From assembly GCF_000427905.1 (NCBI RefSeq), contig NZ_KE386604.1, positions 186,001 through 250,000 of the forward strand: a DNA stretch of 64,000 nt, given 5' to 3'. Under the pieces are notes generated by a model. The model worked only from the letters and a program-made list of their open reading frames with translations, did no database searches and was not told where the DNA came from. This document shows, in pieces, positions 1-8,545 of the stretch (positions are counted from its first letter, which is position 1; every line of letters begins with the position of its first letter). The DNA is from Thermocrispum agreste DSM 44070 (GTDB lineage Bacteria; Actinomycetota; Actinomycetes; Mycobacteriales; Pseudonocardiaceae). The position numbers were made by a program, and so were the translations under genes.

Positions 1-1
1 C

Positions 2-721
2 GGACCCGTCACACCGGAGCGGGTCCGGGCGGCCATCACGCCCGAGACGTCGGTGGTGTCGGTGAGCGCGGTCAGCTTCCGCACCGGTTACCGAGCGGAT
101 CTGGCGGCTCTGCGTGACGTGGTGGGCGACCGGCTGCTGGTGGTCGACGCCATCCAGGGTTTCGGGGTCGTCGACGAGCCGTGGGAGGTGGCGGACGTCC
201 TGGTCAGCGGCGGGCAGAAGTGGCTGCGGGCCGGTCACGGCACCGGGTTCGCGGTGTTGTCCGACCGAGCGCTGGAGCGGATGCAGCCGGTGTTGTCCGG
301 CTGGACCGGCGCGCGTGACGCCGACGTGTTCGACGACCGGGTGCACGAGCCGCTGCCGACGGCGCAGGCGTGGTCGTTGACCTACCTCAGCCCGGTGTCC
401 GCGGGGATGCTGGCGACCGCTCTGGAGCTGGTCGAGCTCGCCGGGGTAGGCGCCATCGCGGCCCGAATCGAGGAGCGCTTGCGGGAGTTCGACAGTGTGC
501 TCGAGGGCGCGGGAGCGCGCATCGTGTCGGAGCGAGAACGGCGCGCCGGGATCCTGGTGTTCGAGGTGCCTGGCCGTCCGGCACCGAAAGTCGCCGACGC
601 GTTGGCGGCCGAGGGCATCACGGTGTCGGTACGTGGACCCCACGTCCGGTTGTCCGCGCACGCTTCGACCTCACCGGAGGCGGTGAAGATGGTCGAAGCG
701 GCACTGAGCCGCGCCCGCTGA
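2..721 (+). CDS. Class V aminotransferase-like PLP enzyme, 5' end cut off by the window
   Basis: The reading frame is open from base 2, so the gene begins outside the window; the first in-frame GTG at 53 is not taken as the start. The C-terminal 239 residues are visible. The stretch VVDAIQGFG carries the PLP-binding aspartate, and SGGQKWLRAGHGTGF carries the likely Schiff-base lysine of class V aminotransferases (cysteine desulfurase, isopenicillin epimerase and kynureninase relatives). The C-terminal small domain runs to the stop. No substrate can be assigned. The next gene is under its own riboswitch, so a functional link is unlikely. Confidence 0.85.
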   Translation, partial: GPVTPERVRAAITPETSVVSVSAVSFRTGYRADLAALRDVVGDRLLVVDAIQGFGVVDEPWEVADVLVSGGQKWLRAGHGTGFAVLSDRALERMQPVLSGWTGARDADVFDDRVHEPLPTAQAWSLTYLSPVSAGMLATALELVELAGVGAIAARIEERLREFDSVLEGAGARIVSERERRAGILVFEVPGRPAPKVADALAAEGITVSVRGPHVRLSAHASTSPEAVKMVEAALSRAR

Positions 722-788
722 GATCGGGCCACCGCGTTCGGTGCGCCGTGGTCGTCGCTACCGTTGACGTACGGCCACGTCGTGGCCG

Positions 789-827
789 CCGGACGAGGGA
801 GCCGTACCCGGAGAGCGACAAGACGGC
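789..827 (+). promoter_or_regulatory. Guanidine-III (ykkC-III) riboswitch
   Basis: The segment holds the conserved blocks of the class III guanidine aptamer in the right order: CCGGACGAGG at 789-798, GCCGTACCCGG at 801-811 and GACAAGACGGC at 817-827. From memory these match the published actinobacterial aptamer closely. The class folds into a compact pseudoknot that binds guanidinium. A Shine-Dalgarno AGGAG follows at 832-836 and the start codon of a guanidinium exporter at 842, so control of translation initiation is the expected mode. Confidence 0.88.
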
Positions 828-841
828 CGGTAGGAGCAGTC

Positions 842-1156
842 GTGGCGTGGTTGGTCCTCGTGCTGTCCGGCGCGCTGGAGTCCGTCTGGGCGGTCGCACT
901 CGGCAAGTCCGCCGGGTTCAGCCGCTTGTGGCCGTCGGTGATCTTCGTCGTCGCACTGGCCGCCAGCATGGCGGGGCTCGCCTACGCGATGCGGTCGATC
1001 CCGACCGGAACGGCCTACGCCGTCTGGGTCTCCATCGGGGCGGCGCTGACCGTGATCTTCGGGATGATCACCGGGGACGAAAGCATCAGCTGGCTGCGGA
1101 TCCTGCTGCTGTGCGGCCTGATCGGCTGCGTCGTCGGGCTCAAGCTCACCCACTGA
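842..1156 (+). CDS. gdx: Guanidinium exporter Gdx (SugE subtype of the SMR family)
   Basis: This 104-residue, four-helix small multidrug resistance protein exports guanidinium in exchange for protons as a dual-topology dimer in the membrane. The first helix reads LVLSGALESVWAVALGKS, with the membrane-embedded glutamate and the GxxESxWA pattern typical of the SugE/Gdx subtype, not of EmrE. The GTG at 842 is chosen because AGGAG at 832-836 precedes it and the length then equals the family norm; upstream starts would run through the riboswitch. The guanidine-III aptamer immediately upstream supports both the function and ligand-dependent expression. Confidence 0.92.
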   Translation: MAWLVLVLSGALESVWAVALGKSAGFSRLWPSVIFVVALAASMAGLAYAMRSIPTGTAYAVWVSIGAALTVIFGMITGDESISWLRILLLCGLIGCVVGLKLTH

Positions 1157-1160
1157 ACGT

Positions 1161-2336
1161 TCACGACCGCAGCATGACGGCGAGGGCCAGTTCCGGCAGC
1201 GCTCGGTCGATGTTCGACAGACCCCGCAGGTGGCTGGTGCGCGACACGTCGTTGACCGTGGTCAGTCCGCCGTGCACGAAGAACCGTGCCTCCGTCTCCG
1301 TCAGATCGAACCTGACCTGTTGCAGCAGCCGCACCCACTCGGCAACGTAGTCGCGCTGCAACCGGCGGATCTCGTGTCGCTGCTCGTCGGGGAGGTTCAT
1401 CACCTCGGTCACCAGGGCGCCGAACAGCTCGTGGTGGCTGAGCGCGAGGTCCACGTAGGAACGCATCGCCAGGCGCATCGCCTCCTCGGCGTCGCCCGCC
1501 TGGGCGAGCGCGTGCGACATGCCGAGCTGCAACGTGCTCGCACCCCGGACGAGCGCGGCGACCAGCAGGTCCGACTTGACCGCGAAGTGGTTGTAGACGC
1601 TCGCGCTGGCGATCCCGACCGCGGCGCCGATGTCCTCGATGCTGACGTCGTGATAGCCGCGCTCGTGGAACAACCGGATGGCGGCGGCGAGCAGGGACTC
1701 CCGGCGGGAACCCGCCGCCAGTCCCGGCGCGGCCGGTGGCGCCGTGCCGACGTGTTCGTCCAGATCTGCCGCCGGGGTGTGGTCGACGACGGTGGTGGCC
1801 ATGCGGTGCAGCAGCAGGCGGATTCGTTCCGGCTTGGCCGCCGTGGTGTGGTAGGAGAAGCTGGTCAGGACCGCCAGGGTGGCCCAGGCGAGCAGTTCGG
1901 CGGCCTGGGCGGACAGCTCCGGCCGGTCCTGCCGCAGCAGGGCGACCAGTCGCCGGATGACCGCGAAGCAGCGTTCGCGGATGGCGGCCCGTTGCTCGTC
2001 GCCGACGTGGCGGGATTCCCGTGTCCACAGCACGCCTGCGGGCCGTCGTTCCGTCCCGCTGCGGGCCAGCCGGGCGACGGCGTCCTCGATCGACTCGGCC
2101 TCGCCGACGTCGGCGGTGGCACGGTCGAAGACGTCGATGATCGCCGCCGCCAGCAGATCCTGCTTGCTGCGGAAGTGGCGATACAACGCCCCGGCCGTGA
2201 TGCCCACGGCTGACGCTATCTGTGCTGTGCCGGCCCGGTGGAAGCCTTCCCGGTAGAAGACGTCGGCCGCGGCGGCGACGATCTGCGCCTTCCGGTTCCG
2301 GGGCCGCCGGCGGACGCCTTGGTGAGCCCTCGTCAC
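1161..2336 (-). CDS. Tandem TetR/AcrR regulator with two HTH domains
   Basis: The 391-residue protein holds two complete TetR modules in one chain. The first helix-turn-helix covers about residues 17-63 (AQIASAVGITAGALYRHF) and the second about 211-261 (EDIGAAVGIASASVYNHF), each followed by a ligand-domain-like helical part. The GTG start is preceded by a GGAGG-type ribosome site. It is divergent from the nitronate monooxygenase gene, with a 208-bp gap whose AT-rich part (about 2443-2490) probably contains both promoters. The duplicated arrangement is uncommon; one chain may act as an intramolecular TetR dimer. Target and ligand are unknown; the adjacent monooxygenase/CoA-ligase genes are the obvious candidates. 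Confidence 0.88.
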   Translation of the reverse strand: MTRAHQGVRRRPRNRKAQIVAAAADVFYREGFHRAGTAQIASAVGITAGALYRHFRSKQDLLAAAIIDVFDRATADVGEAESIEDAVARLARSGTERRPAGVLWTRESRHVGDEQRAAIRERCFAVIRRLVALLRQDRPELSAQAAELLAWATLAVLTSFSYHTTAAKPERIRLLLHRMATTVVDHTPAADLDEHVGTAPPAAPGLAAGSRRESLLAAAIRLFHERGYHDVSIEDIGAAVGIASASVYNHFAVKSDLLVAALVRGASTLQLGMSHALAQAGDAEEAMRLAMRSYVDLALSHHELFGALVTEVMNLPDEQRHEIRRLQRDYVAEWVRLLQQVRFDLTETEARFFVHGGLTTVNDVSRTSHLRGLSNIDRALPELALAVMLRS

Positions 2337-2544
2337 ATCTCGCCCCCTCCGACTTCAGCCGCCCGCGGCGTCCGGCGCGGCTGTCGACGTCGACGAGTCT
2401 GCCAGATCGACCGGAGATCACCCGAATGGTCGATCTGTTGTCCACGTCATACGACTCGTGATTTACTTATGACTCATCCTAGCACGTAAAAGTGATCGAC
2501 TCGCTCCATTGAAGACGACCGACAAGTAGCTTGAGGAGTCGGGA

Positions 2545-3483
2545 ATGGCGTTGCCGGCGGTGTTGCGGTCGGGGCTCGAGGTGCCGGTGATCGCCGCGCC
2601 CATGACCCGGGTGTCGGGTCCGGAACTGGTCGTCGCGGCCTGTCGAGCCGGCGTCATCGGTGCGTTCCCCACCCACAACGCGCGTGACGCCGACGAGCTG
2701 GACGCCTGGTTGCACCGGATCCGGCACGACGTGGCCGAGGGGTCGGGTGCCGCGGCTGCGTTCGCCGCCAACCTCGTGGTGCACCGCAGCAACCATCGCC
2801 TGGACGAAGACATGGCGTGCCTGATCCGCCACCGAGTGCCGGTGGTCATCACCAGCGTCGGCTCCCCGGTCCCGGTCGTGGGCCCGCTGCACGACGCCGG
2901 TTGCCTGGTGCTCGCCGACGTGGCGACCATGCGGCACGTCGAACGCGCGCTTGCGGCCGGTGTGGACGGACTGGTGCTGCTGACGGCCGGGGCGGGTGGA
3001 CAGACGGGGTGGTTGAACCCGCTGGCGTTCGTGCGGGCGGTCCGGCGCGAGTTCGCCGGCCCGGTGGTGCTGGCCGGTGGGGTGACCGACGGTGCCACCG
3101 TGTTCGCGGCCGAGGTGCTGGGGGCGGACCTGTGTTACATGGGGACCGCCTTCATCGCGACCACCGAGAGCCGGGCGAGCGACGCGTATCGCAATGCCGT
3201 GGTCGCGGCAGGCATGGACGACGTCGTGCAGACCACGGCCGCCACCGGCCTGCCGGCCAACCTGCTGCGCTCGTGGTGGGAGCGCCACACGGACCATCTC
3301 GGCCGCAGCGACGGGGCGTCCGGCACCTTCACCTTTTCCTCCCTGCTCGGCGACCGCGAACCGTGGGCCGCCGGTCACAGCGTGGCCGGGGTCGACCGGG
3401 TGCGCCCGGTCGCCGCACTGGTGGAGAGCGTTCGCAAGGAATATCAGTCGGCCAGAGCCGCCGCGTTCGGCACGATGCCGTGA
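2545..3483 (+). CDS. Nitronate monooxygenase / 2-nitropropane dioxygenase family flavoprotein
   Basis: A 312-residue FMN-binding TIM barrel. Typical features are the N-terminal PVIAAPMTRVSGPELVVA, a flavin/phosphate-binding region ending in PVVLAGGVTDGATV, and GADLCYMGTAFIAT. Members oxidise alkyl nitronates with oxygen, but many homologues sit in acyl-CoA catabolic operons with unknown substrates. The ATG is preceded by GAGGAG. The gene is followed after 35 bp by an acyl-CoA synthetase, so the two are likely one operon, possibly under the divergent tandem TetR regulator. Confidence 0.85.
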   Translation: MALPAVLRSGLEVPVIAAPMTRVSGPELVVAACRAGVIGAFPTHNARDADELDAWLHRIRHDVAEGSGAAAAFAANLVVHRSNHRLDEDMACLIRHRVPVVITSVGSPVPVVGPLHDAGCLVLADVATMRHVERALAAGVDGLVLLTAGAGGQTGWLNPLAFVRAVRREFAGPVVLAGGVTDGATVFAAEVLGADLCYMGTAFIATTESRASDAYRNAVVAAGMDDVVQTTAATGLPANLLRSWWERHTDHLGRSDGASGTFTFSSLLGDREPWAAGHSVAGVDRVRPVAALVESVRKEYQSARAAAFGTMP

Positions 3484-3492
3484 CGCAGGCGG

Positions 3493-3510
3493 CTCCTCAA
3501 CGGTGAGGAG
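3493..3510 (+). promoter_or_regulatory. Hairpin enclosing the ribosome-binding site of the acyl-CoA synthetase
   Basis: CTCCTCA (3493-3499) and TGAGGAG (3504-3510) form a perfect 7-bp stem with an ACGG loop. The GAGGAG in the right arm is the only good Shine-Dalgarno for the GTG at 3519. The stem could limit initiation unless ribosomes finishing the upstream gene open it. This is inferred from sequence only. Confidence 0.4.
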
Positions 3511-3518
3511 TGGTTGTC

Positions 3519-5090
3519 GTGTCGACATGGGGCAACTTGACCCGGGTGTTCGATCGAGCGTGCGCGTACTACCCGGACCGGACGGCGGTCGTCGAAGGCG
3601 ACCGGCGCATCACCTACCGGGAAATGAGGGACTGGACCAACCGCATCGCTCACGGACTCGCCGCGCTCGGGGTGGCGCACGGGGAACGGGTGGGCATGCT
3701 GCTGCCCAACTCGCTCGAGCTCGTCCCGACGCTGTTCGGCATCTGGCGCCGAGGGGCGACGTTGGTGCAGATGCCGGCTCGCTCCGGAATCGACGACTGG
3801 CGCTATTTCCTGCGCGAGTCGCACGCGTCCACGCTGATCTACCACGCCCAGTTCGACTACGCCATCAGCAAGATCAGGGCGGACCTACCCGAGTTGAAGC
3901 ACCTCGTCCGGCTCGGTTCCCCGGAAGGCGACTCTGCCGTCGAGGCAGCCGACTACGACGACGTTTTCAGCAACCAGCCGACGGACGACTTCTCGGCCAT
4001 GATCACCCCGGACGACATCGCGTACGTGGCATTCACGTCGGGCACGACCGGGGTGCCGAAAGGAATCATCCAATCGCACCGTTCCTGGTCGCATTACGTC
4101 ATCACCGCCGGGTTGGAGATCGGCGACACCCGGCCGGGTGAAGTGTTCGCGCACGTCGCTCCGCTGACGCATTTCACTCAGATATTCCTGGTGCCCACGT
4201 TCATGCGCGGCGGCACGAACGTCGTCCTACCCGGTTTCGACATCGAGAAGTTCCTCACCACGATCCAGCAGGAAAAGGTCACGGCCACTGCGGTGGTGCC
4301 CACGATCCTGTACACGCTGCTGGACTACCCGCGGCTCGGCGACTTCGACCTGAGCTCGTTGCGAACTGTCGTCTACGCCGGCTCGCCCATGGCGCCCGAG
4401 CGGCTGCAGCAGGCGCTGGAGGTGTTCGGACCGATCTTCGTGCAGACCTACGCAGGCAGCGAACCGGGGTTCACCACGTGCCTGCGCAAGGAGGAGCACC
4501 GGGTCGACAGCGACGAGTGGATCAAGCGGCTCAGCTCCGCGGGCCGGCCGATGTTCCACGTGGACGTGTCGATCCAGGACGAACACGACAACATCCTGCC
4601 GCCGGGGGAGATCGGTGAGATCTGCGCGCGGCAGGAAGGCCAGATGGTCAGCTACCTGGACCCGGAGAAGAACGCGGAGGCGATGCGCGGTGGTTGGGTC
4701 CACTCCGGCGACATCGGCTACGTCGACGAGGACGGCTACGTCTACATCGTCGACCGCAAGAAGGACATGATCGTCACGGGTGGCATGAACGTCTTCCCCC
4801 GGCAGATCGAGGACATCCTGCAGGAGCACCCGGCGGTGGCTCAGTGCGCGGTGATCGGGGTGCCGCACGAGCAGTGGGGCGAAGCGGTCACCGCGTTCGT
4901 GGTCCGGCGCGACGGGGCCACGGTGACTGCTGACGAACTCGTCGCGATGGTGAAAGAACGCAAGGGCGGCGCCTGGGCGCCGAAGACCGTGAACTTCGTC
5001 GACCAGCTTCCACTCAACGCCTCCGGGAAGGTCGACAAGAAGAAATTGCGCGAGCCGTACTGGGTCGGCCGGACCAGGCAGGTTTCCTGA
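3519..5090 (+). CDS. Acyl-CoA synthetase (AMP-binding)
   Basis: A 523-residue member of the ANL superfamily that activates a carboxylic acid to its CoA thioester through an acyl-adenylate. The ATP phosphate loop is FTSGTTGVPKG, the hinge region reads GWVHSGDIGYVDEDGYVYI, and the C-terminal catalytic lysine lies in LNASGKVDKKKL. An alternative GTG lies nine bases upstream at 3510, but the GAGGAG at 3505-3510 fits the GTG at 3519 better. It follows the nitronate monooxygenase gene. The substrate cannot be deduced. Confidence 0.9.
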   Translation: MSTWGNLTRVFDRACAYYPDRTAVVEGDRRITYREMRDWTNRIAHGLAALGVAHGERVGMLLPNSLELVPTLFGIWRRGATLVQMPARSGIDDWRYFLRESHASTLIYHAQFDYAISKIRADLPELKHLVRLGSPEGDSAVEAADYDDVFSNQPTDDFSAMITPDDIAYVAFTSGTTGVPKGIIQSHRSWSHYVITAGLEIGDTRPGEVFAHVAPLTHFTQIFLVPTFMRGGTNVVLPGFDIEKFLTTIQQEKVTATAVVPTILYTLLDYPRLGDFDLSSLRTVVYAGSPMAPERLQQALEVFGPIFVQTYAGSEPGFTTCLRKEEHRVDSDEWIKRLSSAGRPMFHVDVSIQDEHDNILPPGEIGEICARQEGQMVSYLDPEKNAEAMRGGWVHSGDIGYVDEDGYVYIVDRKKDMIVTGGMNVFPRQIEDILQEHPAVAQCAVIGVPHEQWGEAVTAFVVRRDGATVTADELVAMVKERKGGAWAPKTVNFVDQLPLNASGKVDKKKLREPYWVGRTRQVS

Positions 5091-5151
5091 CCGGTAAACC
5101 ATTCTTTCGGTTCGATTGGCTCGTCATTTCATTTACCCACGGGGGGTATTT

Positions 5152-6990
5152 GTGTCCATTTTTCGTCGTATGAAACGGTTGGCAACGGCGGTTGCCATCG
5201 CCGTTCTCGCATGTGCCGGCACGGTGGCCGCGGTCCATCCTGCGGAAGCCGGTGTGGCGACCGAGGAATACGCCGGCGTCGCTCAATTCGAAACGGTGAT
5301 CACCGACCGGGAGGGTGACAAACTCAAGGCCTACATCCTGCGGCCGGCGGACGCCCACGGAAAACCGGTCGACGGCAAGTTCCCGGTGATCATGCACTAC
5401 ACGTACTTCCCGGCGATCACCTGGGAACGCACCACCGCCCCGGTCATGCAGCCATTGTGGACGGTGCTCGGGTTCAACCTGGCCGAACGGTTCGACGAGT
5501 TCGTTCGCCGCGGTTACGTCGTGGCCCACGTGAGCATGCCCGGTGCTGGCGGTTCGCAGGGGCACTTCACCTGGGACAAGAAGCGGCTCGGCCGATCCGG
5601 ATACGACGCCGTGGAATGGCTGGCCAAGCAGCCCTGGTCGACCGGGAAGGTCGGCATGTTCGGCGGTTCCGGCAACGGGATCGCCCAGCTGTGGACCGCG
5701 GCGGAGAAGCCGCCGCACCTGACCACGATCATCCCGGCGGTCGCGTTCCAGGACTTCTACCGCGACACGATGTACCGGGGAGGTATGCCGGCCGCCGGGG
5801 AGGCCGCCCTGATCGCCGGGCTCGCCGCAGGGATCTGGGCGTGGCAGGGCAACGGGATCCCCGACGACGTCGACGAGGCTAACTACCTGCTGGAGACCAT
5901 GCTCAAGCGGGTCACCGAGCTCAAGGCGCCGCCGCCGTTCCTGCTCGAGTGGTACAGCCACCCCACCAAGGACTCCTACTGGGACAACTTCGTCTACGAG
6001 GTGAAGGACATCACCATCCCGGTGTGGTCGTGGGGCAACTGGGACGACCACTTCGTCCTGGGCAACGTGCGCCTGTTCCAGGAGGTCGGCTCGAAGCACA
6101 AGATGCTGACGCTGGGCGCCAACGGGCACAGCACCCAGCCCGGCTTCGACCCGATTCACCAGGCACTGCGCTGGTACGACTACTGGCTGAAGGGCAAGCG
6201 CGACAACGGCATCGCCGAGGAGATGGCCGGCGCGCCGGTCCGCTACTACGTCCGCGGTGCCAACGAATGGCGGACCGCCACCAGCTGGCCGCCGTCCGAC
6301 GTGGACGTCAAGCGGCTCTACGCCGACGGCGGTGCGCCGCTGAAGCCGGCCACCGGGCGCCTGTCGGAACGGCCGCCGCAAGGCAACGGCGGGTCGGACA
6401 GCTACCTCTACACACCGGTGAGCAGCCGGCTCGGTGCGCAGAACGGGTTCCTCAACCAGCGGGTGCCGCTGCTGATGCCACGCAAGCCGATCACCGACGA
6501 CACGTCCACGCTGCTGGCGTTCAACAATCCGACCGGTCAGATCGATCAGCGGTTGAACGCGGCCGACTCGGTCACCTACGTGGGTCCGGTTCTGGATCGG
6601 GACGTCGAGGTCACGGGCGAACCCAAGGTGACCCTGCGGGCGTCCAGCACGGCCACCGACACCGACTGGGTGGTGCGCTTGGTGGACGTCTACCCGGACG
6701 GGTCGGTGGTTCCGCAGCCGGGGTACTGGAACCTCGTCGAGACCGGCTGGTTGAAGGGCACGCACCGCAACGGACACCGCAATCCGGTTCCGATTCCCCC
6801 GGGCAAGACGGTGACGTATGAGATCGACGTCTGGCCGACGTCCTATCTGTTCAAGAAGGGGCACCGGATCGGCCTGCAGATCGCGTCCGCGGATCCGCGC
6901 ACACTGCCGAACCTGACCCCCGCGCTCAACACCGTGCATCGCTCCGGCGCGTCGCCCACGTTCGTGGAGGTGCCGGTGCGGCCGCACTAG
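5152..6990 (+). CDS. Secreted CocE/NonD-family (X-Pro dipeptidyl-peptidase S15-like) hydrolase
   Basis: A 612-residue exported alpha/beta hydrolase. The N-terminus has basic residues, a hydrophobic stretch and AEAG, consistent with a Sec signal peptide cleaved near residue 35. The nucleophile elbow is FGGSGNG, a GxSxxG motif. The second half (residues about 390-610, from the APVRYYVRGANEW region) is the jelly-roll C-terminal domain of X-Pro peptidases and cocaine-esterase-like enzymes. GTG at 5152 is preferred over a TTG at 5116 because GGGGGGT precedes it. Members hydrolyse esters, amides or X-Pro peptides; the substrate here is unknown. Confidence 0.86.
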   Translation: MSIFRRMKRLATAVAIAVLACAGTVAAVHPAEAGVATEEYAGVAQFETVITDREGDKLKAYILRPADAHGKPVDGKFPVIMHYTYFPAITWERTTAPVMQPLWTVLGFNLAERFDEFVRRGYVVAHVSMPGAGGSQGHFTWDKKRLGRSGYDAVEWLAKQPWSTGKVGMFGGSGNGIAQLWTAAEKPPHLTTIIPAVAFQDFYRDTMYRGGMPAAGEAALIAGLAAGIWAWQGNGIPDDVDEANYLLETMLKRVTELKAPPPFLLEWYSHPTKDSYWDNFVYEVKDITIPVWSWGNWDDHFVLGNVRLFQEVGSKHKMLTLGANGHSTQPGFDPIHQALRWYDYWLKGKRDNGIAEEMAGAPVRYYVRGANEWRTATSWPPSDVDVKRLYADGGAPLKPATGRLSERPPQGNGGSDSYLYTPVSSRLGAQNGFLNQRVPLLMPRKPITDDTSTLLAFNNPTGQIDQRLNAADSVTYVGPVLDRDVEVTGEPKVTLRASSTATDTDWVVRLVDVYPDGSVVPQPGYWNLVETGWLKGTHRNGHRNPVPIPPGKTVTYEIDVWPTSYLFKKGHRIGLQIASADPRTLPNLTPALNTVHRSGASPTFVEVPVRPH

Positions 6991-7240
6991 CCGGAGCGGT
7001 TGCCCGCCCTTCGACGGGTGGCGGTGCCGGCAAGGCGTTCGGTGCCCAGGGGTGCGGAAGGTCGCCCAGCCGGGGCCGGGTCGTCGGTGCGCGTCGACCC
7101 GGCCACCGGGCGGGTCGTGGTGCGGTCCGGTACGCCGGGCCACCCGCACTCGGGCGCCGAGCGCCTCGATCCGGACGACCGCCGACGCCGTCGGTCCGAC
7201 GCGTCGACGGTGTCGGCGGTCGTGGTCCTGTTGCTAACGG

Positions 7241-7373
7241 CCGTGGTGTTGCGGGCCGGGGTGTCCGGGTGGTGTGTACGCCCGTCGACGGCGCCCGGGT
7301 CGGCATCACCTGCGGGGCGGGCAGGGCTTTCGTGGTCTGCCGTGGTGTTGCGGGCCGGAGTGTCCGGGTGGTG
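7241..7373. repeat. 34-bp direct repeat, 99-bp spacing, within a gene-free gap
   Basis: Copies at 7241-7274 and 7340-7373 differ at one position (shared core GTGGTGTTGCGGGCCGG). They lie in the 785-bp gap 6991-7775 between convergent genes. I see no convincing coding region in this gap: the open frames are all rich in Arg, Gly, Pro and Ser, lack a ribosome site and resemble no family. Confidence 0.75.
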
Positions 7374-7775
7374 GTGCACGCTCGTCGTCTGCCGCGGCAC
7401 CACGAACCGGGGCGACCGGCGTGCCCTTTGTCGGTGATGCCGAACGGGTGGCCCCACCGGTCGCCGTGCCGGTCGTTCCGCCGGGCGCCCGACTGGACGT
7501 CCATCGGCCGCGGCTCGGGAGCCGCTGATGGAGCCGAGCGCTGCCGACGTGGCGCACCCGGCTCGCCTGATGCTCGGGTTCGCCGGTGAGGCGGTGCCCC
7601 GTGGTGCCGTGAGCAAGGGTCAGCCCGGGCCTTGGCTGAGGGAGCGAACCAGGCCCGGGCTGGGGTCGAAGGATCATCACGAGCCTCGCGGAGCACGCGC
7701 GCGGGAGGGAGCGCTGTCGGGGGAAGTCGGTGGTGGAGGCTGCGGTCGTTGGGGCTGGGGCGTTCAGCCGGCTAC

Positions 7776-8198
7776 CTAGCGCTGCGGCGTCCAGTCGGCC
7801 GAGGCCGACGAGGCGAAGATCTTGGCGAGAACGGCGTCCAGGTCGAGGTAGTCCGTCTCGGCGCCACGCGGGACCAAGGCGGTGCTACCGGCGGCGAAGG
7901 CCGCGACCTCGCTGCGGGGGAAGCGGATCTGCGCCCGGCCGTCGGGCGAGCTGATGTGGACGCACAGCTTGTTGTCCTCGCTGTGGATGTGGACGTCGCC
8001 TTTGCCGGACGGGACACCGTCCAAGGCGTCCAGCAGCAAGTCCCGCGCGAAGCACCACGTCTGGGTGGGGAACACCATCCACAGTGCGTACGGGTCTTCC
8101 GGGCTGTACCGGAACTGGACGTCCATGGGCCGCGGCGTGGACCCGTTGACCGTGACCTGCGCGTCGAGGGTTTTGCGGATGTCGTGCTCGAAGATCAT
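7776..8198 (-). CDS. SsgA-like (SALP) sporulation/cell-division protein
   Basis: A 140-residue member of the SsgA/SsgB family found in morphologically complex actinomycetes, where such proteins control septum placement during sporulation. Family hallmarks are the N-terminal VTVNGSTPRPMDVQFRYS, PYALWMVFPTQTWCFARDLL, and DGRAQIRFPRSEVAAF near the C-terminus. The start MIFEHD gives the usual length; an ATG further upstream would add an Arg-rich tail with no family match. No other division gene is adjacent, which is common for SALPs. Whether it is SsgB itself cannot be settled without a tree. Confidence 0.9.
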   Translation of the reverse strand: MIFEHDIRKTLDAQVTVNGSTPRPMDVQFRYSPEDPYALWMVFPTQTWCFARDLLLDALDGVPSGKGDVHIHSEDNKLCVHISSPDGRAQIRFPRSEVAAFAAGSTALVPRGAETDYLDLDAVLAKIFASSASADWTPQR

Positions 8199-8241
8199 TG
8201 GTGGCTCCGGACGAAGTCGTTGTCGGCGGCAGGGGTGCCGC

Positions 8242-8270
8242 ACAAGACAAAGTTCGCGGATCGTTGTCAA
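8242..8270 (-). promoter_or_regulatory. Possible promoter of the SsgA-like gene
   Basis: On the minus strand TTGACA (8270-8265) is followed after 17 bases by TCTTGT (8247-8242), about 45 bases before the start codon. The -35 box is perfect and the -10 weak. The rest of the gap 8199-8545 shows nothing else I can name. Confidence 0.35.
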
Positions 8271-8545
8271 GAAATCAGGCGTGCTGGCCCTTCGACTTCG
8301 CGTGCCATCCCGCTTGATGTGCGCGGGACTTCCCTCGGCCGCATGAGGGGATCCCCACCGGCGGAGGGTTTGCCCGGGTGCTCGGTACGGGTGTCGGAAG
8401 ATCCTCCGTCGCAAGACTTTCCCCAGCTCAGCGGCCGTCGGTTGGGCGGACGGGAGTAGCTGATCGATCGGCGGGCTCGCCGGTAGGGATGTCCCCCGAC
8501 GACCGATCGTTGGCCGTCGGCAGGCAGTGGAGGGCCGTGCTCGGG

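Noticed and set aside
382-969. Long minus-strand frame opposite the aminotransferase and SMR genes
   Set aside because: It is Arg/Thr/Ser-rich, crosses the riboswitch on the other strand and has no family match; a shadow of the real genes at high GC.
5014-7149. 711-codon minus-strand frame opposite the secreted hydrolase
   Set aside because: Composition (Val-Gly-Asp-Arg-His, no fold) is typical of antisense of a GC-rich gene; the plus strand has a signal peptide and catalytic motifs.
6926-7696. Pro/Thr/Arg-rich minus-strand frame in the gap behind the hydrolase gene
   Set aside because: It consists of the local direct repeats read as protein, overlaps the end of the real gene and has no ribosome site.
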